From Pilosibacter fragilis (GTDB lineage Bacteria > Bacillota > Clostridia > Lachnospirales > Lachnospiraceae), in NCBI RefSeq assembly GCF_032490495.1, contig NZ_JAVYJB010000001.1, positions 124,001 to 188,000 of the forward strand: DNA of 64,000 bases, given 5' to 3'. This document shows positions 15,590-27,200 of this stretch, piece after piece. Position 1 is the first letter of the stretch; each line of letters starts with the position of its first letter. Below the pieces are notes generated by a model, which did not search any database, was not told where the DNA came from, and saw only the letters and a program-made list of their open reading frames with translations. The translations under genes and the position numbers were made by a program.

Positions 15590-16621
15590 CTACCGCAGGT
15601 TAATCTGCAGTCTGTATTTCGGGTTTTTCATTTTTTTGAGTGCCTTCGCTTCGATCTGGCGGACGCGCTCACGGGTGACGTGCATGATCAATCCGACTTC
15701 TTCCAGCGTCAGTGGTTTGGAACCATCCAGACCAAATCGGTAATTCACTACCTTTCGCTCCCGATCAGTCAGGCAAGAATCCATGCAATCCATGATTGTT
15801 TCGTGGATATTGGCACGAATTGCTGCTTCTTCTGGAGAAATACCGACAGAATCTGGAACAAAATCTCCAAGAGTGCTGTCCGAATCTCCATCATCATTAC
15901 CGATTGGAGTATCAAGAGAAACAGTATCCTGCCGATACGCCATAAGTTCCAATACTCTTTCCCTGGTAAATCCGGTATATTCACAGATAAACTGCATCTC
16001 TGCCTCTGCACCGAGCATCTGCTGTTTTGCCTGCGCTTCCGCCTTTCTTAATCGGCTAAGGCTTTCATGCAAATGTACCGGGATGCGGATTGTCCGGCTC
16101 TGATCGGCAATCGCCCTTGTGATCTTCTGACGGATCCACCAGGTTGCATAGGTTGTAAACCGATAACCCTTCGTATAATCAAATCGTTCTGCTGCCATCA
16201 TCAGACCCATGGCTCCTTCCTGGGCAATATCATCCTGAGTCAGGCCGGTACTGGTAAAATGATGTGCAATCTTTAATACGTAACGCATGTTATGTTCAAT
16301 TAATTTGGTCTTGCCGAGTTTCCGTTCCTCTTCATTTTTTCCATCTTTTGCAAGCTTCGCCCAGTACAGTTCCTCTTCTACCGAAAGAATCGGAATACTG
16401 CGGATCATACGTGTGTAATAATCATTGATTTCAATTTTGCCGTCATCCATGAGTTCTCTATCCGGCTCGCGTTCCAGTTCCTTATCCAGTTCCGCTTCGG
16501 TGTCCGGATCAAATTCTGTATCTGTTTGTAATTCCTGAAAAGCCTGTTCTTCCCGGTCTTTGTTTTCTGCCTGGAAAACGGTGTTTGCACATTCCTGCCA
16601 AATGCTTTTATTCTTCAACAT
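15590..16621 (-). CDS. RNA polymerase sigma factor, sigma-70 family (RpoD-like)
   Basis: A 343-residue primary-type sigma factor. Region 1.2 (DDGKIEINDYYTRMIRSIPILS), region 2 (NMRYVLKIAHHF...GLMMAAERFDYTKGYRFTTYATWWIRQKITRAIADQ), region 3 and region 4.2 (TLEEVGLIMHVTRERVRQIEAKALKKM) are all present. Region 2.4 keeps the residues that read TATAAT, and the 4.2 helix is RpoD-like, so it should use near-consensus promoters. It lacks region 1.1 of housekeeping RpoD. Its first 60 residues are acidic (TDTEFDPDTEAELDKELEREPDRE). It may redirect host polymerase to element promoters (inference). The ATG at 16621 has a modest AAAGGA site and TTCCATAATT 39 nt upstream. Confidence 0.93.
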   Translation of the reverse strand: MLKNKSIWQECANTVFQAENKDREEQAFQELQTDTEFDPDTEAELDKELEREPDRELMDDGKIEINDYYTRMIRSIPILSVEEELYWAKLAKDGKNEEERKLGKTKLIEHNMRYVLKIAHHFTSTGLTQDDIAQEGAMGLMMAAERFDYTKGYRFTTYATWWIRQKITRAIADQSRTIRIPVHLHESLSRLRKAEAQAKQQMLGAEAEMQFICEYTGFTRERVLELMAYRQDTVSLDTPIGNDDGDSDSTLGDFVPDSVGISPEEAAIRANIHETIMDCMDSCLTDRERKVVNYRFGLDGSKPLTLEEVGLIMHVTRERVRQIEAKALKKMKNPKYRLQINLR

Positions 16622-16660
16622 CTATCTCATTCCTTTTTCTGCTCGTCTTATTGCTGCACC

Positions 16661-16670
16661 AATTATGGAA
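16661..16670 (-). promoter_or_regulatory. TTCCATAATT motif upstream of the sigma factor
   Basis: Exact copy, 39 nt before the sigma factor ATG; nothing else in the 16622-16760 gap looks like a promoter. Confidence 0.5.
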
Positions 16671-16761
16671 TTTTTTCCCCGTCTTTCGGTATGAATAGGT
16701 CATCGATGCACGACATTTTTCGGCTAACCGCAATACGCGGTTGAAAATCGGCCACATGGAA

Positions 16762-16793
16762 TAAAAAACGGCCACAGATATTTCTGCGACCGT
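16762..16793 (-). terminator. Terminator ending the giant-adhesin transcript
   Basis: ACGGTCGCAGA/TCTGTGGCCGT stem with a 4-nt loop followed by TTTTTT on the minus strand, 40 bp after the 16833 stop. Confidence 0.88.
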
Positions 16794-16832
16794 TGTATGA
16801 AAACATCATCATTTTTTTGTCAAGTTCTTTTG

Positions 16833-18212
16833 TCAGACACTGTTTCTTTGTCTGTAATGTGGACAACTCTTGCAGATATCCTTGTTGTGTTTCTTATACA
16901 GACACTTCATTTCTCCGTTGTAAATGCAGCGGTTCCGTACTTTCCTTGTGATCAGGAAAGCAATAAATGCTGCTGCCAGGATCACCGGAATGGATGTAAT
17001 GACCGGATGTTCCTCAAACGCTGCAGCTGCTGCCTGGTACGCTGCCGTAATGAAACCGACAACCGCATCTTTGACCCGTTCAAACAGACTTTTTGACTGG
17101 GCCGTGCCATCCCCCTTTTCATAGGAAACCGTCACGGACATCGTATAGATAGTCTGTTCCTCGTCCGGGATTTTTTCTTCATATAAGCAACTCCATGTTT
17201 TTCCGGAAATGGATGGGAGCGTCACAGTGCCACTATAAACTGCATCAATGTCCCTGACCAGTTTGCTTCCATACGCAGTTGCGGTACTGGTATCGCTTTC
17301 TCCTTCAACCGGTTGCAGGTCGATGGAGCTGATCCGGTATGCAGACGGATCCAGATGCAGGATGGCAAGAAGATCGTCCTTATAGTCCATCAGATCAGAA
17401 TCCTTTGGAATTTCTTTTCCGTTTAACACCAGGATATCCGCATCGTAGCCGTGGATCGTGATATCGAACTGGAACGTGTCATCCCAATACTCTTTTTTGA
17501 CTGTCTGGCTCACAAGATTCAGAGGTGCCTTTACGGTCTGGCCTGTGTCCGTGTCCTGGAATTCGATTTCTTTTTTGTCCTGAATCTGTACACCTGCCTC
17601 AACACCTTTATAGGACACTGTGGTTTCCTTGTATTCCGACCGTTCTTTTGTAGTCTGCATATTCAGCGTTTTGGATTGCAACACATAGTTAAGTCCATCT
17701 TCTCCGGTCACTTCCTGTTCCGGCATATGTTCCGCTTCGTCCCCGGTAAACACTTCGCTTTCATAGGACATGGTTCTTGGCCGCGTCGCTTCCTTGGAAA
17801 CAACCAGCGGCGTCTTCCATTCCAGCACATGATAGGTTTCTCCATTGACTTCCACGGTTTCCGGGAGGTGCGCCGCGGCATTCTCGTCCGGATCATAGGT
17901 CTGGTAAGTCACTTTTGTACTAAACTGATCCGCGCCAGCTTCCACACCGTCCGTTTTTACTGCTGCGATGCCATCGTTTTCAAGTCTTGTCAAGGCGATA
18001 TTTTCCAGGGTCTCACCCCCTGATTCTTTCGTTGTTTCTCCGGTTCCGTCCGTTTCCATCACCGGGGCTGGTTCCACCACAGCAGCCCTTTCAGTACCGG
18101 TCATGGGAAACGGTTCTGCCATATCTGCCCAGGCGGTTCCAGCCTGGCACCCTGCAATGAGGGTGCCGGCCAGGATGACCGCGCAGGTTCTATTTTTCAG
18201 TGTTCTGCGCAT
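16833..18212 (-). CDS. Membrane-anchored surface protein coupled to the giant adhesin
   Basis: A 459-residue exported protein. The start is the ATG at 18212 (AGAAAGGAG upstream), which overlaps the adhesin stop by 23 nt, so the two are translationally coupled. A signal peptide (TCAVILAGTLIAGCQAG) may be lipoprotein-like (LIAGC lipobox). Extracellular beta-rich repeats such as FSTKVTYQTYDPDENA and TVTLPSISGKTWSC follow. A C-terminal membrane segment (about residues 400-430, ITSIPVILAAAFIAFLI) is followed by a cytoplasmic Cys-rich tail (RCIYNGEMKCLYKKHNKDICKSCPHY). The Cys tail is unusual for a surface protein and could bind metal. Function unknown; an assembly partner of the adhesin is an inference. 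Confidence 0.8.
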   Translation of the reverse strand: MRRTLKNRTCAVILAGTLIAGCQAGTAWADMAEPFPMTGTERAAVVEPAPVMETDGTGETTKESGGETLENIALTRLENDGIAAVKTDGVEAGADQFSTKVTYQTYDPDENAAAHLPETVEVNGETYHVLEWKTPLVVSKEATRPRTMSYESEVFTGDEAEHMPEQEVTGEDGLNYVLQSKTLNMQTTKERSEYKETTVSYKGVEAGVQIQDKKEIEFQDTDTGQTVKAPLNLVSQTVKKEYWDDTFQFDITIHGYDADILVLNGKEIPKDSDLMDYKDDLLAILHLDPSAYRISSIDLQPVEGESDTSTATAYGSKLVRDIDAVYSGTVTLPSISGKTWSCLYEEKIPDEEQTIYTMSVTVSYEKGDGTAQSKSLFERVKDAVVGFITAAYQAAAAAFEEHPVITSIPVILAAAFIAFLITRKVRNRCIYNGEMKCLYKKHNKDICKSCPHYRQRNSV

Positions 18213-21200
18213 GCTTTTCTCCTTTCTTTCTTCTGGACATTGTAAATCCAATCAGGCCAAGTGCCAGCATTGCGGACAAAGTCATGAACGGGAAATAATC
18301 ACCGGTCTTATCTTTTCCCGCAAACGGGTGCCAGTTGCCGTCACGGTCGAACCAGCCGTTTCCATAACCGTTGGCATCATTGTTGTAGGTTGCATCAATG
18401 AAGCCTTTCTTGCCTGGCTCCGGAAGTTTCGGTTTGTCCTTTTTGGTGTTATAGAAGGTGGTTTCACCTTCCACGCCGCTTGCCTTCACGGTAAATGTGA
18501 TGTATCCATCAGAAATTTCGTATTCATCCGGTACTTTGTTTTCTCTTACTGCATATGCGCCGTACTGTCCCGGTTTGAAGCTGATCAAGCCATATTCATC
18601 GGTTGTTCCTTTGTATACAACCTTGCCGGATTCATCCGTGATCTCGAACCGTACGCCCTTAATGCCTTCTCCTGTCTCCGCATCCGCTTTCTTGATCGTT
18701 ACGGTACGCGGTGTTTCGTAGTTTGCCATGTTTTCCATGCGGTTTGTGGAAGAAGTGATTTCCAGTTCGTAAACGGTTTCATTTGCCTCGTATCCGTCCG
18801 GAGCTTTGGTTTCCTTGTAAGTGTATTTTCCGGTCTTCCCGAACGATACAGCAGCGTATCCGCTCTGTCCGGTCTTCACTGTCTTGTAAACCTTTCCGTC
18901 CGCATCGTAAATGGTAAATTCCGCGCCCTCCAGGGCTTTTAAGGTCATTCCGTCATATTTATGGAAGGTAACGGTCGGCGTGGATGATTTTCCGCCGCCA
19001 CCGCCGCCATGGCTGCCGCCGCCACCCGGTTTCTTATGGTCCACCATGGTTACGGTAAGGATATTGCCAGGCTTTGTGGCCGGCACGGTAAATTCCATAT
19101 CCGAAGAGATCTGGTATCCGCTCGGCGCCTCAATCTCATGGAAGAGGTAGGTGACGCCAGCTTCCAGTCTTTCCGTAAACTGCAGGGAACCATCCAGACT
19201 GAATTCCGGCACGGCAATTTCTCCGTTATCCTTGCGGATGATTGAGAATTTACCACCGCTTAATTCCTTGCCGTTTTCATCCGTCTTCACTACTTTGATT
19301 TCTGTCGGTTCATCGACCATACGGATTACCTGTGTTTTCGGCGAATTGGTAACAGTAAAGGTTACAGGGTCTGCCTTATAATATCCGGCCGGTGCAACCT
19401 CCTCTTCCAGCGTATAGGTCTTTCCGACATCCAGAACACCTTCCACGTCATGCGGGTTTCCATTGGTCTCCCATGCATCGATCACGTCACCGTTTTCTGC
19501 GCGAAGTACCAATTTTGCACCTGTAACAGCGGTTCCATTGCGATCTACCTTCAAGAAGCGCATCTTGGTCGGTGCATCCTTCATATGGATCGCGTTATCC
19601 GTAACCGGAATGTCTTTCTGTACGCCTTTGGCAAGTACGGTTCCATCCGGAAGTACAGCATTGCCGTTTCCGTCAATGGTCACGGTTGTCTCGCCGTTTC
19701 TCAGGGTGCCGTCCGGTTTTACGGTAATGGATGTGGTATAACCGTTTTCATCATACAGTAAGGTGTTGCCGTTCTTATCCACGTAGTGAGCATCCGATAC
19801 AGTACCGTCCTTTCCAACAGTAAACTCAATGTCCTCGGAGTAATTGTAACCCTTCGGCGCATTTTCCTCGTGGAAGCGGTATGTTTCCCCAGCAACCAGT
19901 TTTTCCTGTAATACATGCGGTACATCCGTGCTTCTCCATGCATCCACTGTAGTCAGTTCGCCGTTTTTGCCCACTTTCTTTAATTCGCAGTAAGCACCAG
20001 GCACTTCCTGTCCGGCAAAATTCTCTTTGGTCAGTGTTACTTTGGTTCCTTCATCGTTCATCGGAACTTCCATGCTTTCGCCGTAGTGGCTGACGGTAAA
20101 TTTCACGTCTTCCGCAGCAGTATAACCATCCGGCGGGGTTACTTCATGCAGCCAGTAAGTATGGTCTGCTTTCAGTACCACATTCCACTCCTTCCAGATG
20201 CCTTCCATCTCAAAGGTGTCGATCAGCACTTCGCTCTTATCCTCTGACAGGATCTGGAACTTGCCACCCGTCAGGATATGGTCCGGATCGCCGACACTGT
20301 GCTTTAACAGCCAGATGATCGGGTAATCCGGCGTCTCATGTTCCGGCTTATCGCCCTGCACCGGGGTATGTGCATCATCTTCCTTATCCCCGATTCCCGG
20401 ATACTCCTTGGAATCTCCTGTGGTGCCGTCCGGTTTTTCAGCCTTTACACCGTATGTACGCGCGGTATTCAAGTAACCAAGTCCATCATCCTTTGCTGCG
20501 TTGGACAAACGTTCCGCTGCATCTTTGGTAATAACTGCCTGGAAGACAACAACCGCTTCTGCATCCGGTTCGATTCGGATCTTCGCAACTTGGTATCCGA
20601 CTCCTTCGCCGTATTCCGACAGGTCTTCGCCGCGGATTTCGGAAATCTTCAAATCCTTGAAGTATTTGCTGATCTCCGGTGCATAGGCATCGGTTACATA
20701 CATGGTTAACGGCATGGTGCCGGTGTTTTTGATGCGGGTCTCATAGCTTACGGTCGTGCCAGGCTTAAATCCGAATTTTCCAGTATCGCCCTTGGCAGGT
20801 GCATCCTCTGCTCTTCTCTTATCCATACTGTAGGAAGGGTATTCCTTATCCGGTTTCTGCACCGGAGTATTTGCATCGTCTTTCTTGTCTCCAAGTTCAT
20901 CCGGATAATCTTTTTTCGTTACAGTTACCTCGGTCTTTTCATCTCCCTTGCCATCGCCGTCATGGTCTTCCCCGCTGTATTCGTAGTATTTACCGATGAC
21001 GTTGGTGGTGGTTGCGGTATTTAAGTAGCCCAGTCCGTCATCCGGTGCGGAATTGGACAGGTTCTCTTTATCGGTCAGTACAGTGGCTTTATAAGTTACC
21101 ACTGCATAGGAACCGGCTTTCAGTGTGATATTGGCTTTGGAACCGTTCACGCTATTTAAGGTACCCATGGAGCTGTTTAAACGTCCACTGGTCAGACCAT

Positions 21201-24200
21201 AGAAACGTACTGCGTCAACTTCCGGAGTTGTGAAACGCTCCGGTTCTTCAAAGGCATCATCCACATCCATGGTCAGAGTCGTGGAACCGGTATTCTTAAT
21301 GGTAACGTCGTAGGTTACGATATCGCCCTTAAAGAAACCGAACTTGTCTGTTCCGGTTTTCTCCGGAGCTTCCGTTACACGCTCTTTTTCCATCTCGTAT
21401 TTCGGTTCCTTGCCTTCCGGTACGTGATCCGGCGGGTTCTCATCCGGCGGATTGACCACAACGATCGGTCGGTTTTTCATGGTAACGGTCTGACGGTCTC
21501 CGTTTTCATTGACGGTGAATTTCACGTCATAGCTGTAGTAGTATCCGTCAATGGTCTCTACCTCATGGAGCGTATATTCTTCGCCTGCGATCAGTTCTCC
21601 GCTTACGATGAACTCGCCGCCTGCGTCCGTTGTCCACTCCTTAACGACCTGGTTGTTTCTGTCAATGATCTGCAGCAGGACTCCGGCCAGAGGTTTCTTT
21701 GTGACAGCGTCCACCTTGCGGATATCAACATCGGTCGGTTTATCCGTCATGGCCGCTTCCACCTGCTCTCCGTAATGGCCGACGGTGAATTTTACGTCCT
21801 CGGCTTTTGAGTAGCCTGCCGGAGGAGTCACTTCATGCAGCCAGTAAGTATGGTCTGCTTTCAGCACCACATCCCATTCCTGCCATGTGCCGTCCATAGT
21901 AAAGTTGTCGATTAGGACTTCTGATTTATCCTCGGAAAGTACCTGGAAAGTTCCGCCCGGAAGGATGTGTTCCGGATCATCAACGCTGTCTTTTAACAGC
22001 CAGATGATCGGATATACTTTCTTATCCGGCTCCGGTGTATCCGGTTTCTCGTCCGGCTTATCCGGTGTACCAGGTTTATCCGGGTTCTCCGGTGTCTGTA
22101 CCGGGGTATGCGCGTCATCTTCCTTATCCGGAATCTGCGGATATTCATCTTTGCCACCTTCCGTTCCGTCCGGTTTTTCGGCAATAACATTATAGGTTCT
22201 GGCGGTATTCAGATATCCTCTTCCGTCATCCGCTTCTGTCCAGGAAAGGCGCTCCGGTGCTGTATCTGATACAGTTGCCTGATAGGTAATAACCGCTTCC
22301 TTACCCGGTTCAATACGGATTCGTGCAGTCCGCGTTCCAATGCCGTGTCCTGCAGCGGAAATATTCTCTCCTTCAATGGCAGTGATCACCGGCGTTGTAA
22401 AGTATTTGCTTACGGACGGCGCATAGGCATCCGTTACGAACATCTTTAACGGGAGATCACCGGTGTTTACGATCCGTACCTGGTAGGTAACGGTGTCTCC
22501 GCGGTGGAAGCCGAATTTATCGGTCTCTGCCTTTGGTGCTGCAGGGCTGATTCTGGTCTTGTCCATCTGGTAGGATGGATTTTCCGGTGTATTCGGTTTT
22601 TGTACCGGAGTGTTCGCATCGTCTTTTTTATCTTCCAGTTCTTTCGGGAAGTCTTCTTTGGTTACGGTTACCTCGGTCTTTTCATCTCCCTTGCCATCGC
22701 CGTCATGGTCTTCCCCACTGTATTCGTAGTATTTACCGATGACGTTGGTGGTGGTTGCGGTATTTAAGTAGCCCAGTCCGTCATCCGGGGCGGAATTGGA
22801 CAGGTTCTCTTCATCCGTCAGCACATATGCTTCGTAGGTTACCACAGCATAGCCGCCGGTGCGGATCGTGATGTTAGCCACGGAACTGTTCATACTGTTG
22901 ATGCTGCCGCACTCCATATTCTGGCGCACGCTGCCGTTTAAGTAGAATTTCACGGCTTTCACCTGCGGGGTACTGAACAGCTCCGGCTTCTCAAATGTAT
23001 CATTCACATCCATGGTCAGATCCATGGAACCGGTATTTACAATGGTTACGTCATATTCCACACGGTCTCCCTTAAAGAAGCCAAATTTCTTTGTTCCTTC
23101 TTTTGCCGGTGCCGGTGTAGTGCGTTCCTTTTCCATGGTGTAATCCGGGTTCGGTGTTTCCGGTGTCGGCGGCTCTACCTTTGGATATTCATCCGGCGGT
23201 GTTACCACCTTGATCTCGCGGTTGCGCATCTGTACTGTCTGCGGTTTTCCGTCGCGGTTGACGGTAAAGGTTACGTCATAGCTGTAATAATAGCCATCCA
23301 CGGTTTCTTTCTCATGCAGGGTATAGGATTCTCCTGCAACCAGGGTTGCCTTTAAATCAAATGCGCCTGTTTCATCGGTTGTCCATTCGGAAACAACCGC
23401 TCCGTTCTTATCAATGACCTGAAGCACGGCGCCTGCCAGACTCTTTCCAGTTGTGGAATCCACTTTGTCAAAATGGATATCGGTCGGTGCATCTTTCATG
23501 ATGATCACGTTATCCTTGATCTGCATGTCGGATTTTACTCCGCACGCAAGCAGGGTTCCGTTTTCATCCACTGCGTCGCCGTTTTCATTTACAGTGACCG
23601 GTTTGCCGTCTTTTTCAAATGTACCGTCTTCCTTCACGATGATATCGGTCTGGTATCCTTCCTTATCATACAGAAGTTTGTTACCATCTTTGTCCACATA
23701 ATGAGCACTTTCAATGTGACCGTTGCGGTCAATCGTAAACTCGATATCTTGGGAGAATCCGTATCCATCAGGAGCTTTTTCCTCATGGTAGCGGTAAGTC
23801 GCTCCTGCAGACAGCTTTTCTCCTATCTCGTGATCTTTTCCTTCTTCGGAAACCCAGCGGTCGATCTGGGTGGTTGTTCCGTCCTTATTGACACGGGAAA
23901 TCACACAGAGGGCTCCAGGCAGTTCTTTTCCAGCAAAGTCTTCCTTACGTAAGGCGGTATCAAACGGAGCATCTTTCATTTTCAGAATATTGTCAGCAAC
24001 TTCGATTTCTTTTTTTGCACCTTTTACAAGGATTTCCCCGTTATTTCCAACGATGTTGTCTCCCTGGCGGGTTACCTGTACTTCCCCGTTCCAGTAAGTT
24101 TCCATGCCACTCTCATCGGTTCTTACGACGATATCGGAAGGATTACCATCCTCATCATAAACCACGGTCTCGCCGTTTTCATTGACATAGTGGGCATTTT

Positions 24201-27200
24201 TGACATTTCCGTCACGGTCCAGGGTAAACACGATGTCAAGACAGTAGGTGTATCCATCCGGCGCGCCTTCCTCATGGAATGCGTAGGTCTTTTCCGGTGT
24301 CAGCTTTCCCTCAATGGTATACGGTGTTGTACCGGATACCCAGGCGTCGATCAGCTTGCTGCTTCCGTCTTCTTTTAATTCCTTCAGTTCACAGGATGCG
24401 CCTGGGATTTCCGCTCCGGCAAAGTCTTCCTTGGAGAAGGAAACAACGGTCGGCTTATCCTGCATGACAACCTTATCAATGGTTCCGTCTTCGGAAACCG
24501 TAAAAGTCACATCTTCGGAATATCCGTAGCCGTCCGGAGCCTTTTCCTCATGGAAACGGTAGGTTTTGCCGGCTTCCAGCACACCGGTGAATTTTTTCGG
24601 TTCTTTTGCGGATACCCATTCCATTGGGTTTCCGAGTTCATCAATCAGAACATTTCCGTCCTCATCCGTGATGCGGCAGGTTGCCCCTTCCAGTTCTTCG
24701 CAGTCTGTCCAATCTGTTTTGGTGAACCATACCTCTGTTTTCTTATTCAGCATGGTCACGTTCTTGACCTGGCATTTTTCGCCGAAGCTGAACTCGTACT
24801 GGTTCAGGACCATTGGCTCAGCTTTTGCAAACAGCAGGTTCTCCTTTAATGTGTAGTCCGTATTCTTCTGGAATACAGTACGTTTGCTGGTCTCATTTCT
24901 TGTATTGGTAAAAAGTACATTGGTTACGGCATTTTTGGAAGTTTTTCCTTCTGTATTGCGACTTGCAACCGTAAACGGATCATTATCTGCCACGATGCGT
25001 GTTACTGTGTACTTCGTATTGTACGGCAGGTCATTGATCAGAAGGAAATCATTGCCGCTTAAGGTTACGGTAAAATCCGTCTCTTTTCCCGCTGCACGGA
25101 ACACGCCGTCAGAGTAACGCGTGCGATAATCGTATAATCCATCCAGTGCTTCCCCATTTTCTCCAGTCAGAGTCACATGGTATGTAAACTCCGCATTCTC
25201 ATTTTCCAGATGGGTACCGGAAACAACGTTTGTCAGCACCAGTTTGGAAGTATTCTCAAACAGACCGCTACCCTTATTGACAGCAACCACGTTCAGATAA
25301 GAATAGCTTCTTTCTCCGATGAAGATCTTCTGATTGATATAGCCGGATGCATTGTCATCGATTTCAGCAACAATGGTATAGCTTCCATCTTCTTTTTCTG
25401 TCGTTGCCTTATAATAGCCGGAGCCGTCCTTTTTTAAGTCATCCGTGCTTAAATAAGTCAGTCCGTCTGCAGGAACCAGAATCACATCCTGGCCTGCGCC
25501 GTGATAGGTGATACGGTAACGGATCTGTTTTCCCGGCTGCGCCGCCGCATGGTCTACGCCGTTTGTGCTGGTCAGGCTGCGCACAACCGTCAGTTCATTT
25601 GGGTCAGCCTCCAGCGGATTGGCAACGGTATAAGTGCCATTCCCGTCCGGGGCGTAGGTTACAACCGGGTTTCCGTCTGCATCCATGACATCCACGTTCA
25701 GCCCGGTCACTGTGTCGTTCAGATCAATCTGCATCCAGTCATGATACAGTTTGGCATTGAATGTTGTGGTGCTTAATCGGTCCGTCGCTCCATTTGTGTA
25801 TTTTACATACTCGGATGCGCGGTAGCGGTTTCCGTCCATTACATTATCGGAAGAAAGGTTTAAAACGCCGGTCTTTAAGGTACCGAGGTTTTTCTCCGTG
25901 CCGTCCGTCAAATCCTCAAGCACGACATAGGTTCCGAGTACTGAATGGGTTGTAAAGGTCACGCTTTCCACAGCGCCTGTATTGTCTGCCGTAAAGTCGA
26001 TCATGTTCTGTTCTTTCGGATCATACCAGGTCTTGCTAATTCCGGTTCCATCCGCGGAGATCTGGAAGAACATATCATTGGATTTCGTGTAGCCCGCCGG
26101 AGCCTCTTCCTCACGCAGGACATAAGTTCCGCCAGCGGTCAGTCCAGTGACTGCATGGGTTTTTTCGTTTTCTTTTACATTCCAGGTCCAGTCTTCTTTT
26201 ATGGATTTTCCATTGCTCTTCCAGGTTCCGTTTTCCTGTACTGCTTCATAAATGACCAGTTTTGCCCCAGGTACCGCGGTGCCGTCTTTAAAATCAGCCT
26301 TTGAAATTGTCAGCTGGGACTCTTCATCCGTTACGGTCAGGATACCGTCCTTGATTGCGGCATCTTTCGCGTTGACCATAATGGCTGCGGAACCGCCGTC
26401 CACTTTTTTGGTGTCCATGGTAAATTCATGGATGGTCGGGTCCAACGTGTACCCGGCCGGAGCGCTGACCTCTGTGATCGTAAAGATATATGGGTCGAGT
26501 TTTCCATCTGCTGCAAAGCGTGCTGTATCGGTAATGTTTAACGCTGCGTTGCCGTCTGCGTCTGTGGTCATTGTACCCACTTCGATGCCACCAAGGGTTT
26601 TATTCTTCACAGAAAAAGTCGCGCCGGCCAGCGGGCTTCCTTCTTTGTTTTTCTTCACAACCTTTACGGCAACCGGGAGCGGTTTATCCACAACGCGGAT
26701 TCCGGTCAGAGCATCCGCTGTGCTTAAATCCGTCACATGGATTTCCTGTACCGGCGCTGTTTCATAATATGCCGGAGCGGAAACCTCCACGAGATAATAA
26801 TAGCCGTTCTTTAAGTCCGTTACCGTGTGCGGGCGGTAGTCGCCGATCTGGTCCTTCCGGATCAGTTCCGCTTTATATTCCGCTTCCGTATAAACGCCAT
26901 CCTTGCCGGTTTCAAAACTTTCCGCCAGGACTGCACCGCCGGGGACATTACCGTCTGCAAAAGCGGTTTCATAATCCGCAATCTCGGTTTCGCTGTAATA
27001 AAGGTTCATGGAAGCTCCCGGGATGACTGCGGCATGCTGTGCATCTTCCTCGTTGAGCGCGGAACCATTCTGGGTCCCGGTGTAGTATGTCTGATCTTTC
27101 TGTCCGATTTTTGCAACGGACAGCTGTTTCTCTTTATTCTCTAAGGTATATCTCTGAACGGCATCCATGTTTTCAACCGTTACCTGCTTATCGGCGGCGG

